Assembly (NCBI RefSeq): GCF_001417965.1
Contig: NW_018385916.1
Location: 39,433 to 103,432, forward strand
Length of the DNA stretch: 64,000 bases
Direction of reading: 5' to 3'
Source: Exaiptasia diaphana
Lineage: Eukaryota; Cnidaria; Anthozoa; Actiniaria; Aiptasiidae
Part shown: piece by piece, positions 48,901 to 60,303 of the stretch
How the letters are laid out: each line of letters opens with the position of its first letter
How positions within the stretch are numbered: position 1 is the first letter of the stretch
Notes under the pieces: generated by a model
What the model saw: the letters and a program-made list of their open reading frames with translations, nothing else
The model's database searches: none
What the model was told of the DNA's origin: nothing
Translations under genes and position numbers: made by a program

Positions 48901-51900
48901 TAATTCTCTAACTCCAGAACTTGCTTTACCACAATGCACTGCGGGTAAAATCAAGACTAATGTAACCATGGTAATGTCAATCTTACCTTTTCCTTGCCTA
49001 CAGCTAGACCAATAAAGCTAATACACTCAATGGTTTTGCCGCGAAGTAGTCGATAGTCTTGGGTATTTGCATTTTGTACAATATACTTGAGACTTGGCAT
49101 AAAACGGTCATAATATGGAGCAAACTTCTCCTCAACAGTGTTGGCAACAGTTGCTATGGTTGTCACAACTTGTTCCATAACTAGCTTGGTTCCTCGCTCT
49201 AAAAGCTGAACAAATCAAGTACCTGTCAGTGTCGTACCAATAGTGATAACGTGGAACCAAAATAATAAGACTATAATAGAGCCGTTTCATTTGCCAAAAT
49301 TCACGTTATTAATATCTTTATTTACTATGATCATAATTCAGCAAACTATAGCTTACAGATCACAATAAAATACTAAGACATACCTCTCGAAGTTTAGACG
49401 AAAGCACAAGTTCAAGCTTGGTGAGTATACCGTCCAAATATGGCAACAAGATCTGTTTAGGGCACTCTTCACAGAAGTTGACCAAAGCAGCCCCTGCATG
49501 GGCCTGGACACGAGGATTACTGAAATCATCCATCACGTGTAACAGACCTGGTATGACCTGTAAGGAGATGTTAAACCGGTTTTTAAAAACAAATTTTTAT
49601 TAGCAGTATAGCATAAATCATAACCATCTTTAATCTATAAAAAAAACTTTTACCAGCAAAACATTTAAGAAAGAAATTAACATTTCTCTTCCTCTCTTTC
49701 AATCTTTCTTTTTCTTATTCCCATCATTTCTTTTCTTGCATATTTTCATTCTGTCTTTTTCTTTTTCCTTTTGTTTTTGTTCTTCCCTTCTCATGTTAAA
49801 TTTTTGCTGTTCCATTTTTCCATCTTTTAGTCTGTTTACTTCTTCCATTTATTGGCAATATTTTTTCATTATAGCATAACAAAATAATGGTATGAATTCC
49901 ATACCTTCATGTGGAATTTCTTCTGGAATCCATTTGCAAAGTCAGTCGACATTTGTCCAATGGCATTACAACAAGCATATCTAACCCTAGGGTGTTGATC
50001 ATTTAAAAATGGTAGGACTACATTTGTGACGTCTGCTAACAGGATTTCCATTTGTTTTTGACAGCCTTCACCTACTGCTGATATAGCCATTAAACCAGCA
50101 TGACGGTATCTCCAGTCAGCTAAAAATTAACAATACATATACCAATGATATCATTAGAAGCTGGCAATGGATGAAATACATCAACTACTTTTGACCTTTG
50201 GACTGCCTCCTTTTGCCAAATTACGGTTGTAACGCTTGTGGCCTACCACTAGAGCGGATTTCGTATGAGTGGGAAACGGACGGTACTGTACTGTGACCGT
50301 AATAATACTGTAACCAAATTCTAGTGCCCCATTGGTTCACCAAAATTTTGCAGGCTAGGTCCGGTAACTGTGCGGTAACGGTGTCCCACTCATACGAAAT
50401 CCGCTCTATGATTCACATACAGTTACTTTTTAAGAACAGCCACCTACTTCCAAACTTAATGAGACCTCTGAGAAACCTATCTACGCTAAACATCAAGCAA
50501 TGAACTGCTCCTACATTAGATTTCTGTCACAAAGACAGCACAATGTTGAGAATTTGAAAAAATGACACAAAAGATAAAAGACACTTACGATTACTAAGCA
50601 TTTGTGGGATTGTCGCTGTTATATGAGGTAGAATAGTTTTGCCGCCCAAACTACAAGCCAATCTGTCCAGAGAACTTTCCCCAATGACTGGATTGCTGAA
50701 AGAGAGAAATATGAAATCCTATGGAGATAATTTGTCTTCAAGGGTTGAGAAGGATGAGTAAGAGGCTACCCACACATACTCTCTATGATCATAAAGAGTT
50801 TGAGTGCCTTTCGCCCAGACTAACAGAAACAGAGACTTCTAATTACTAATTCTAATTACTACTAATTTACTGCTGTTTGTATATTTGATGTAATTCTTTT
50901 TAGCCAAATTTAATAAAGTATTATTATTATTTTAATTACCTTTCATAGTCCTCATCCTCTATTTCATCACTTTTGCTCCAGTCAGGACTATCGTCAAGAT
51001 CTACCATCATAGCCAACAATTGGGGAACTGAAATAGAAAGGGCATTTACAACCATCATTGTCTTTGCTAATAAAGAGAGCTAGACTATTCTGCAAAATAA
51101 TCTATTAACTACTCTAATCAAATAGCAATAAATACGGACATCAAACAAGCTGAAAAAGCTCAGATTTGACAGGTTAAACAATACATCTGTTCACACAAAG
51201 ATTTGACCAGTTTTATGACCAGACATTGTAAGATGCCTGGCTCTTATTAACCTGTAACAACATGAATGGTAACAATAACACCATGTCTATCAACATCATT
51301 AACTACGTTTACTACAAACTTACTTATAAGAGGTATAAACTTTTGGACTTTTCTAACCATGGCTGGAGCTATAAACAAAGAAAAATTACACAATAATATA
51401 ACAGGTTAAGTGCACAACAATTCAATCACAAATTTACAAAATGTTAGTTATTACTTTTTTTCAGCAATCAGTTTTAAAGTATTACAACAAACATACCACT
51501 TTCAGCCAATGTAACAATGCATTCCACTGATAAGTGTTTCCAGTTTTCACCCATGTTGGCATTACTAATAATCTACAAAAAAAACATAGCAACTTAGCCA
51601 CATTCAAAGTTCACAATCAAAAATTTCATTATATTTTTTCATTGGCTTATAAAGTTAATGGTTTTCATCGCCTATTGGGGGAACTTTCATAATATTTAAA
51701 TCAGAAAACAAACATAGATCCATTGGATAATTCAATAAAAAAAGTCAGCAAACATACTAAACTTATTCAAAATTCATAGCCCACCTCAATAAGTAGGTGA
51801 ATCAATGGCTCTAAACTAGGCCGTAGCATCTTGGGACAGTTCTCAGCCAAGTCTATAAGACCAGACTTTAGGACAGTGTCATCGCCATCTGACTGTGCAC

Positions 51901-54430
51901 TTTCTCGTACAACCTGTCAATCAAAATATAGGAAAAAGAACAGTGAATCAATGTTGGCACAACATTCCTTTAAACTAGCTTTAACTCACTTGTATAATGC
52001 CAGGAACAAGCTCGGCAAACTGTCGTTGTTTGACTTCAGCAACTTGATCAGTGATGAAGGCACACAAAGCTCTTGCAGCCATGAACCGAACCTGAATGAA
52101 CACAGTCTTATTTAACTAGTGCTTGATATTACGTCATATATTTCATCATGTGCTACAGCTAATTCATGGGACAGTTGTATAAAGGGTGAATGAGGTTACC
52201 AATTACATAGATTTAATATGGATTTTATCCACTGGATTTACGAATTTATCAAGTACACAGCACTATTCATCCTTTGTACAACATTTGTCTCACAGGTTTA
52301 TTTTGTTTATCTAAGCAATGTTCGACTCTTGTTCTTCTATTAATGTTTAAAATATCTAACACAAACCTCACTGCTTGTCTGATCATTTAGACACTGATAA
52401 AGCATCTGTTTTATAACATTCAAATAATGATCCTGCTGGTTGCCAAATACACCAGGAAATGAGCAAAAGATATGTAGAGCTGACTCCTTGAGTTCTGCTT
52501 TTTGTGAGTTACAACATTCAAAGAGGAATTTCAACAGGTCCTGCCAGTGATTGTACCCTTCCTCATCTAAAAAATAGCAGAAAAACATGTCATACTAGGA
52601 GTTTTAGATAAACAAATGGCAATTTTTTAGAAAATTGTTGGATTGGATGACTGACTGATGGAATGCATAAATGAATGGACATATCAGCGGATCAATAAAT
52701 GACATGAATAAACAAATGAAACTGAAATGAATAAATGAAATAAAAAACATTAAGGCTCTTCAAATTCCACAGTACTTATTACATGAAGCAAGACTTTTCT
52801 CTACCTAACAAACTCTTGGAGAGTTCAGATGCAGCATCACAAATCTTGCGCCTGACTGATGCATTCTGTTCTTCTTGTATTCCCCTGAGAAGATCAGCTT
52901 TGACTGTCACTAAAGCCTCGTCGCCCAGCTTCTTAATAAAATCTACAGTGTTGGCAAAGATTCTTCTAAGCAAAACTGCTGCCATTTGACGTATCTGAAA
53001 AGAAAAAAAACATAATGCTCTGACTAAAACAACAAAAAAACAATAACTATTTACAGTATTAGTATATTTTTCTTGAAAGTTCTTGAAAAGAATGAACGTT
53101 ATTTATATATTATTATTATTATCATTTACATATTATTATTATTTATTATCATAGCTGTTTACCTCTGGAGATTGAGACACTTTGAGAACTTGCAATAGGA
53201 AGTGAATTTTCGTGACATCATCAACAGCTTCATATTGTGCCTAAAAGATTGAAATTTACCAAAAATCAGCAATTGAAGATATTCATTTGTTCCATAAAAT
53301 AGAAGGAAATGGTAGCTACATTCAAAATAAACTTGTAAAAAAAGAAGGCAAAGTACTGAATGTAAAGCCAGTTTCAAACTTCTATCAAATCTTGAATTTC
53401 CCAAATTCGATACAATTAAACATTGCTCTTTATGTTATCCCCCTGCTAAACATCTTCTTGCCCCTCAATGAAACTCGAAAAGACATGAAAGTAAACAAAG
53501 TAAGCTATAATATAATATTTTTATGCTATAATATTTTTTCTTTGCAAATTACAGTTTAATAAAATCAGCCAATATTATAAAAAGCTTTAAAGATTTAACA
53601 AAACCTAAACAAATTTCTGTTCGCTGATTATTTTTTTTCTACAGCTTTTTTAAATCATTAATTGGTTTATAACTATATCAAATATCATAGAAGTCAGGTT
53701 TTGACCATGCTTGACATAATTGCAAAAAGAAAATTGCCAAATTTCCTTTAGTTATTGGAAGAGAGGAACCGAGTAGACAAGTTTTTCTTAATTACCTAAC
53801 ACAAGTACCTTTATGGACGAAATTTAACATATGTTGAAGTTTGAATAAGCTTGAAATTAACATTGCATTTTAAATTGATCAACAAACAATTCACTGAATA
53901 TATTTCGCCAACATTAATACATATGGTTAATATTATCACAATCATTTCTTATTTCCACAAAAAAATAACCATAAAATAACGTTTAATATTTATCCTTGCG
54001 GTATATTTTTGTTATTCTTTTCGAAGAAGGAACTTGCTAAGCAAACACGTGTCTGACTTCGAAGAAGTGCACAAAAGCAATTCATTTGTTCTGTCGCACG
54101 TAAAACACCCTCAAATTACCATTTAAAACATTTGAGGACATTTTGCAGTAGTTCAACTTTTAAACAAAACAAAGTAAGGCACAGACATTCGAACAAAGAC
54201 ATCATTAGCAGAACATCTAACGAATAAATCGAAATAGAAAACTTCAAATGAACTCGCTGGCCGGCAAATTTTCACGCGAAAAATCCTACTTGTTTTTAAG
54301 GTTTTAGCTAAAATTCGACCTGAAATAAAACGTACAAAGTTGAAATTACCTCAGCTTGACTTCGTATTTCATTTGAAATTGACAGAAGCTGAGAAATCAG
54401 AGACTCAAATTGTTGGACTTGTTCCGCCAT
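39997..54430 (-). CDS. IPO5: Importin-5 (karyopherin beta-3)
   Basis: Twenty-five exons were placed: 54350-54430, 53163-53240, 52805-52994, 52367-52566, 51990-52091, 51785-51913, 51497-51572, 51324-51368, 50940-51027, 50589-50695, 49905-50119, 49384-49557, 48987-49205, 44756-44972, 44484-44551, 43401-43842, 43191-43246, 43080-43109, 42744-42836, 42094-42168, 41722-41799, 41592-41655, 40723-40951, 40155-40296 and 39997-40083. The product is 1094 residues (human 1097). It starts MAEQVQQFE like human IPO5 and keeps family landmarks such as [84 protein letters not shown] and LIEGNNVLVLG. IPO5 is a HEAT-repeat nuclear import receptor for ribosomal proteins and histones, regulated by RanGTP. The 4-kb intron between exons 13 and 14 holds a nested GPCR on the same strand. 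It is head-to-head with XRCC2. Confidence 0.97.
41228..41520. repeat. Poly-G plus 33-bp degenerate tandem repeat
   Basis: A 15-base G run (41228-41242) is followed by about seven units of roughly 33 bp with the core GCGATTTTACTCTGGAACAG, some with GAAACAGG. It lies in an IPO5 intron. Because the unit is near a multiple of three it keeps an open frame on the minus strand (41340-41597), but that frame has no gene context. Confidence 0.75.
41919..42070. repeat. 55-bp tandem repeat, about 2.7 copies
   Basis: The unit starts ACAAGTCTGTAAAAGACGCA at 41919 (with a 2-bp insertion), 41976 and 42031. The copies are otherwise almost identical and the last is truncated. It lies within an IPO5 intron. 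Confidence 0.85.
43864..44025. repeat. Degenerate (ATCA)n / (GTCC)n microsatellite
   Basis: Runs of AATCAATC with changes give way to GTCCGTCCATC-type tetramers. Intronic in IPO5, no coding meaning. Similar GTCAGTCCGTT-type sequence recurs near 44375-44420. Confidence 0.7.
44973..46400. other. IPO5 intron 13, 3' part
   Basis: About 1.4 kb of intron beyond the nested receptor. At 44990-45085 short imperfect repeats of AAGGGATAGACCATT are seen. Nothing else is supported. Confidence 0.4.
46401..47789 (-). CDS. Class A GPCR nested in an IPO5 intron, intronless
   Basis: A single-exon frame of 462 residues from ATG 47789 (tandem Met-Met). Seven hydrophobic segments, a glycosylation sequon at N20, DRF (130-132) in place of DRY, CYTP in TM6 (376-379), and NSVLC (415-419) where NPxxY is expected. 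The third intracellular loop is very long (about 205-365) and unusually rich in Asn and Asp, with NNNN and DDTN runs. The receptor sits wholly inside the intron between IPO5 exons 13 and 14, on the same strand. Loss of the NPxxY Pro and Tyr is typical of divergent lineage-specific receptors; the ligand is unknown. An aminergic or adenosine-like ancestry is possible but not shown. Long intracellular loop and single exon suggest a retrocopy-type origin (inference). Confidence 0.8.
   Translation of the reverse strand: MMSFYPAIKCPKFIKLRLTNGSDHELFTGNFALGVCHSIASVPTALINCLLLLAISKTPSLHLPSYVFLANMSMSDTIVGLFVHPLLALKHFSESYNNISIGCALFKPTLAVMLLVGCVSLLNGTAISIDRFLAISLGLKYRTTVTIERVVKVVIMFWFMAFVGVGCYLVTPGVRSWGRACSIWVLLCLVLIIIFYGKAYYKLSRYNKTRAQHISRVSVVNERESAVTAANHPAPRDDGQVFENDSASRGVSVVAISSNHWLPRNGGTEDRVAECSNAAIDDTNSSNIDDDAVDIITATSNYYNQNESNYDNNNNSTINDNAIRSYRERNYSPNPRVNVSNNSRRSVCEDGGHANIEVYRGTLTTMVFVVSILLVCYTPLLISSIYCSVKGLNDTTFYIVHYLAVFFALFNSFMNSVLCLWRVHDIRKAVFKVSRSIVSRWICYRMVSSRRRAETVETVIVT
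47790..48986. other. IPO5 intron 13, 5' part / upstream of nested GPCR
   Basis: About 1.2 kb that must contain the nested receptor's promoter. The 93-codon plus-strand frame at 48012-48293 has no family signature and is not called. Confidence 0.4.
50252..50406. mobile_element. TA-flanked MITE in IPO5 intron
   Basis: Perfect terminal repeats GAGCGGATTTCGTATGAGTG on both ends, bounded by TA (50250-50251, 50407-50408). At 155 bp and non-coding, it fits a Tc1/mariner-type MITE. The terminal identity suggests it is young. Confidence 0.85.
53241..54349. other. IPO5 intron 1
   Basis: A 1.1-kb AT-rich intron. The plus-strand frame at 53287-53559 has no support. No repeats recognised. Confidence 0.5.
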
Positions 54431-55093
54431 CATGAAGCTTCCTACCATATTGCCCAACCTGGTCACCTCCACGCATGCGTACAGTCTCTTTGAATTTTCA
54501 GTTGGCGGGAAAATAATTTTCCCTTTTGACGAATTTTTATCTAGAACAGTGTAATATATAGTCCTAGCTATGTATAGGCCAAAATTGCTACATGTTAAAA
54601 ATTATTTTTGGTAAAACTTCTTTTAGTATAATTTGACTGAGGAAAATTGAATACAGTTTCTGCACGTCCGGGCCGTGGGACGGGGTTATAAGGATTCTTG
54701 TAGTTTTTTGTTCGTATTTTTCACAAATGATGTGTTATCTAAGTAAATTTAGACATATCCAACTTATCTTGCATTTCTGTCTAACTCTTTAAGGGAAACT
54801 AGAAAGCTTTGCATTTCCTTTCAGTTTTAGGTATTTATAATTTCCCGCCAAATCTTAAACACGTCAACAGGAAGTGAAAATACAAAGCCTATGAAAAGCA
54901 TTCAGTCATTGTTTTAAATTGATTATTAATATTTAGTTAATACAAAGGATGTTTATTGTTTTACAGGTTGTTCGACCTTACATTTGTGTAATAAAGTTTG
55001 TTCAGCTCAGTAACAAAAAATCCTATTTTCCGGGCTCCCTGTGGCAAAACGACACTGTCAGCGGTAGCTACCAATCCAAAAACAAATTTCAAA
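54431..55093. promoter_or_regulatory. Bidirectional promoter IPO5 / XRCC2
   Basis: A 663-bp interval. It contains an NRF1-like palindrome ACGCATGCGT (54471-54480), an E2F-like TTGGCGGGAAAA (54502-54513) and a textbook E2F site TTTCCCGCCAAA (54841-54852). E2F control fits an S-phase repair gene. Function inferred from sequence. Confidence 0.6.
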
Positions 55094-56219
55094 ATGGCAG
55101 CTGAGTCTGCAGCTCAGGTAGGAAGGTCATTTTATCGATATTGAGATAATATTTCTTACTGGTTTCCCACTTTCATTATTGATACATATTTATTGTGCTT
55201 GATTAAGGTCTTTCGATATTGAAATGAGAGGGAAATCTTGCATTATTTTGTCTCTCAGTTTACTCATCCAGCTTTTGAAAAAATATGCCTTTTTAAAAGC
55301 TTAAGTTTTGATATTGATGAAATAATGTCTAAACGCTGTTAAAATGATTTTGCAGCTTTTCTCGCGGCTTGGTTCCAGACAGCCACTAAATGGTCTTGAT
55401 AGTGGAATGTTCTGTGGAATTCCCAATGGAATTCAGCCTGGAGATGTTGTAGAATTTCATGGAGCTGAAGGCTGTGGAAAAACAGAAATGCTTCTTCATC
55501 TAATTGCCAATTGTGTATTACCACAAACTTGGAATGACATCAATTTAGGAGGCCATGGAGTACAAGTTATATTTATTGATACTGACTTTCATTTTCAAGT
55601 ATTGAGACTTGTTGCAATATTGGAGTGTCGAATCGAGAATGCCAAGAAAATGTTAACTGTTGTATCTCATGATGCAGATGCTGATGGTGCCAATGATCAA
55701 AATGAATGTACAAATGACATTGAGGAATTTATCAAAACATGCCTATCTCGTCTGTATGTGCTACGCTGCAATAATAGTCTAGAGTTACTGACTTCACTGC
55801 TCTCACTTGAGCAGATGTTAATGGCAAAGCCAGAGGTGTGTGTCTTAATGATTGACAGCTTGAGTGCATATTATTGGATTGACAGAAGCAAAGGATGGGA
55901 GAGCACAAATGATCAAGAAGAAAATATGAAAAAAATAATCATGATAATAAAGAAATATGCTAAGGACTTTCTTCTAGTTGTCATAGTGACAACACATGCC
56001 ATTTTTAGCTCAAGCCTTAAATCTGTGGAGCCTTATTTTTGTCGGTCATGGTCTAGTGTGGTGAGGTATAAGTATTTATTTAGTCGAAAAGATGAACATG
56101 CATTTAACGCCAGCGCTGTAGGCCCACAACCTGTATTCATTGCTCAAAGAACACTTCCAAGAAGTAATCAATTCCAGAAATTTTGTTGCACCGACAAAGG
56201 TGTTGAATTCAGAAGTTAA
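55094..56219 (+). CDS. XRCC2: XRCC2 RAD51 paralogue
   Basis: Exon 55094-55117 (MAAESAAQ) joins exon 55356-56219 in phase 0 to give 295 residues (human 280). RecA/RAD51-fold ATPase with Walker A GAEGCGKT (44-51) and a Walker B-like VLMIDSLSAYYWIDR. Family landmarks include VVEFHGAEGCGKTEML, FIDTDFHFQVLRLV and a C-terminal KGVEF. XRCC2 acts with RAD51D, RAD51C and RAD51B (BCDX2) in homologous recombination and replication-fork repair in the nucleus. A short first exon followed by a large last exon matches the general shape of the vertebrate gene. The E2F site upstream fits S-phase expression. Confident orthologue. Confidence 0.93.
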
Positions 56220-57230
56220 TTATATTTGACAAAAAATGTAATCATTTGAAAATGTATTTGAGTGTATTTCTTGTGTTTTTCAACACAAGTGAACACTTGA
56301 AAAAAAGAGGCCAAGTTTTTAAAAGGTTGTCCATTGTTAATGTCTAATGGAACACTGAAATAAAATTCTCAAAATCGTAGATAATTAAAGGAGATAACTT
56401 TGACAGAACTCCATGAAAGTATATACTTTTCAAGCTTATTTTTCTTTATCCTAATTAACTATTTATAATTGAGAAAACAATAGTATGATTTGATTTCTTG
56501 TAATGAAGTTTAGTTTGTTAATTTTATTCAATGCAAATATGAAATGTCTTCTTGAAAAACAAAAAAAAACACCAACAACACAAAATGGTCAACTTCAGAT
56601 GTCTTGGTCGAGTAACCACATCTACAATTCTTTTGTGCATGGTCACTGGACCAAAATATCTAAAGTCAGCTTTTTATCCTTATGTAAAAACAAGGTAATG
56701 TGAGAACCTGGGAAGACAGTCCTATGGAATCAACTCAATAACCAATAAAATATTACACTTCTCTGAATAAATCTCTTTTTATTCAATTCAATATCATGAA
56801 CACCAAATATTTCACTTTTCCATGTCCATCCCATTGCACAACTTACGCAATTAAAGTCATTATAAACACAAATACTTATCAAATATAAGTTATTTATTTA
56901 CTGTACTTTTTGGAATCAGGAGTTTCAAAGAAACATGCCAGTCCATACAAGGTAAAATAGCAAATTAAATCACGACAGCATAGAATTAAACCTGGGTTTT
57001 CTAGAATAACTATCATAATATATCATATATTTTTTCGACAATGAAATATGCTATGGAGTAGGTTTGGGTTTAAACCTATATTTAAAAAGTTGTCAATTCA
57101 GATTAGAAATCTCAAAAATGTTATAGATGTTATAACTATAAATAAAGATTGCCTACACACAAATCTGTGCTTATGATCTCAAGATTGTATCAATGGTTTG
57201 TGCTACCATGTTTTCAAGTCTTTTTGTGGT
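56220..57230. other. Convergent intergenic region XRCC2 / SDHC
   Basis: One kilobase between 3' ends, AT-rich, with no supported gene or repeat. The 66-codon frame at 56503-56703 is not called. Confidence 0.5.
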
Positions 57231-58388
57231 CTAAAAGTAATATGCCAAGGCAATGGCAGATGCCACAGCAGAAACAGCAACAACAGATCCTGTTTTGATA
57301 AGTGTAGACCATTCAAATCCTTTGCCCATGTCCCAGCACTAAAACAAACAAGCAAAGCAAAACTTATAGAAAATTCCATGTGATATAATCGGCAACTAAT
57401 CTATAGAAGGATTCTAAATGAATGATTGCCTAAATAAACAAAAAGATTTCAAGTCATATTTTACAAGCATAATTTACAAACAATGTGATACATAAACTAC
57501 TTGAGTTAGAGGTAATGGCAGCCTGCAAGTCAAAGCCATTACCACTTAAACCAGTAGCTTTCAATCTGATACCAGTCTAGAATTACCAAAGTCTGTGTGG
57601 AGTCACTTACCAAGTGCCTGATACCATTGATACCATGATAAGTCACTGGAAAAGCTAATAAGGCTTTGCATGTGAAGATGAAAGGTCTTGGTAACTCAAA
57701 GGACTTGACAATGTTCACATAATGCTCTAGGTTTTCAGGCAGACCCAGTGCACATAAAGCAAATGTTGTTGTAGCTGTTAAATAGAAAACAATCATATGT
57801 ATGATATTGATATAACGATTGTGATGATAAAATGATGATGATAATTATCAAAACATAAATCTACATTCACCTACCAATGGTCATCAGAAATCCAGTCAGT
57901 CTGTGAGAACCAGACAGCATCGCATGAAACTCCCACCTACGTAATAAAGAAAGACATTCAACGTCTGACAATACAAATAATGACAACCAGGTTACAGAAA
58001 CAAACTTAGTACAATTCCTTATCTTTTTCTTACTTGTATATTAACAAATGGGGCGACATTGGACGCTTTAGAGCTTTATTTTTAGCAACAAATTCTTCTG
58101 ATTTTTGATTAGAAGATGTTGCAGCAGGAAGACTGGAATAAACGAAGTTGAACATCAGTATTAAAGCACGGAGGACTTTACAAAATTGTGTGCATGCAGG
58201 GATTCACGATTTGTACCTTTTGATAAGAACACACGATGATCGGATTAATCCGGACCGTAGGAACGGAGAAACCCTTGCACAGTTCCTGAAAATACAACAT
58301 TTTAAATATTTTTATAGATACTGTGTTCTTTTCGAGTAGATTTTTTGATTTTTAGAGGAGCTTACCTCAACATAACAAGACTCGCCAT
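57231..58388 (-). CDS. SDHC: Succinate dehydrogenase cytochrome b subunit (SDHC)
   Basis: Six exons: 58366-58388, 58217-58285, 58034-58132, 57875-57936, 57611-57774 and 57231-57338. Phases agree; the product is 174 residues (human 169). The first 30 residues (MASLVMLRNC...) are Arg- and Ser-rich without acidic residues, a mitochondrial presequence. It then has KRPMSPHLLIYK, matching RPLSPHITIY, then WEFHAMLSGSHRLTG with the conserved S-HR-TG signature, and YHGINGIRHLCWDMGKG, in which a His supplies the haem ligand. Three membrane segments follow the family pattern. It anchors complex II in the inner mitochondrial membrane and forms the ubiquinone site with SDHD. It shares a divergent promoter with the kinase at 58664. 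Confident. Confidence 0.95.
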
Positions 58389-58663
58389 TTTGGAAATGCG
58401 AATGCTATGCATCACGGGACATTTCAAATTTCTGGGCACAGGAAGCCCAATTTTTCAAGTACAATTTATACTGATTCTATATAAATTTACAAGTCATGTC
58501 TAAGTTCCCTTTTTTTAAAAGAAAAATCAATTTTTGTGCTCAAGCTTCATGTACTGAAAATCCTACAATGAAGATATGACGTCATTCAAAATATGACGCA
58601 GCTTCGGATGTATTTTCCATTATGACGTCATAGTGGCTCCAAGTGCACAGTTTGCACTATGTA
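58389..58663. promoter_or_regulatory. Divergent promoter SDHC / TSSK-like with two CREs
   Basis: Only 275 bp separate the start codons. Perfect TGACGTCA palindromes lie at 58577-58584 and 58623-58630, with a half-site TGACG at 58594-58598 between them. CRE-driven (CREM) transcription is typical of spermatid genes in vertebrates, which would suit a TSSK gene; that link is inference. Confidence 0.65.
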
Positions 58664-60303
58664 ATGACTTTTGAAATTGTCATCTTTACCCTCTGGGTGA
58701 TTTGTTTAATCTCCTACTGCATTCTGTCATGGACCAGCATCGTGGAGATCAAACTTTCGTCCTCTGCAGATTCCTTGTACAGCACTCAGCCTTCATTTGA
58801 CCTGCGCAAGATCCCAAGCTCTGAAGGAGATGACGTTGCAACGTACCTTTGCCGTCAGGGCTACGAGTTGGGATCCAAGCTTGGTGAAGGAGCTTATGCC
58901 ATTGTGAGGGAAGCTTACTCAAACAAACATGGAAGGTATGTGACTTCATGTCGAGCTCTTAGTCCGTGCAGTATTAAATGATGAGCCTATACAAAGCGCA
59001 CTTTCTGTGCGTTATTTGGCTCTTCCATAAATGCCGCCTCTCTAAACAACTCAACAACGATTGTAAATAGTTAAGATAGATAAGTAATAGATTGCACTTT
59101 AACCCTTTGGAAGCTTATTGGGTAGGACCGTACAGTAAGGCACAAAACTTATAGATAGTTATTCATCAGTATTTCTATTTCTATTATTATTCTTGTTTTG
59201 TGAAGAAATGTAGCTGTCAAGATAATCGACAAGCAAAAGCTGTCTGATAGAACCCTTCACAAGTTCTTAAAGCGTGAGGTGGAGGCTTTGAGGCAGGTTG
59301 ATCACAAGAATGTCATTTGTCTGCTTGAAGTCATCGAATCAGATCGTCGATTTTACATCATCATGGAGCTTGCACATAATGGCGACTTGCTCAAGCTACT
59401 ACAAGAACGAGGACGACTTCCTGAGGCAGAAGCAAAAAGGGTGTTTAAAAAAGTTGCCAAAGGAATCCTTCATTGTCATAAAAAAGGTATAAAGCATGCA
59501 GGGATAGCAATGTACACTATATCCGGTTGGAGAAAACGTGTTATCAAATCTAAAAAAAGAAAATTGATTTTTTTTAATTTTTGACATTAGATTTTTTTTC
59601 TATATCATTTTTTAGGGATTGCACATCGAGATTTAAAACTTGAAAACATCCTTTTGTCGCGTAAAAATGAGCCAATCATATCGGACTTTGGATTTGCCCG
59701 CAACATTGGTGGCGCCGAGAGTAGCACTGAATCAGGCACGTGCGACAGTCGTGCGAGAAGCTGTACTTTCTGTGGTTCTTACGCTTATGCTGCACCGGAA
59801 ATACTGCAAGGTACGCATTTCACTACTACAATGACTTCTTTTACGGTAAAACTCAAAAAGAAAGAAAAGAAAATCCCCAAAACACACTCTAAAACGATCG
59901 TTAAAACTACTCCCGAGAAATTTAACCATTTTAAATTACCGCAGGGATCCCATACGACGCAACGTGCAGTGATGTCTGGAGTCTTGGTGTTTTATTGTTT
60001 GCCATGGTAACGGGCCAGTTTCCTTTTGACGACACCGACAAGAAACATCTTCTACGCGAGACGACGTCAGGAAACATCAACTTTGGCTCGCGAAGTTCCA
60101 ATTTGTCCGAGCAAGTGAAAGACATGATAAGGAAAATGCTTAGTCCTGATGCAAAAACAAGGATGACACTCGAAGACGCCATGGAGCATCCTTGGATGAA
60201 GAGGAAAGGTGCACGTTTACAAGTGCCTGCCTCGTGGAGAAAGCGGTCTCTATCGTCCAGTATGCTTTCCAATGAATCCAGTGATTATGAACGTTTTTTC
60301 TAA
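58664..60303 (+). CDS. TSSK-like Ser/Thr kinase with N-terminal hydrophobic segment
   Basis: Four exons: 58664-58935, 59206-59486, 59616-59810 and 59945-60303, in phase, giving 368 residues. Kinase hallmarks: glycine loop LGEGAYAIV (73-81), VAVK (Lys96), HRDLKLEN (188-195), DFG (208-210), activation-loop TFCGSYAYAAPE (235-246) with Thr235. The AYAAPE wording and the domain order match testis-specific serine kinases (CAMK group), which act in late sperm formation. Residues 4-23 form an unbroken hydrophobic stretch before a roughly 45-residue linker. TSSKs normally begin within a few residues of the kinase domain, so a membrane anchor would be new; alternatively the 5' part is non-coding and translation starts in another exon. 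A decayed partial copy lies at 61860-62242. Kinase confident, subfamily likely. Confidence 0.85.
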
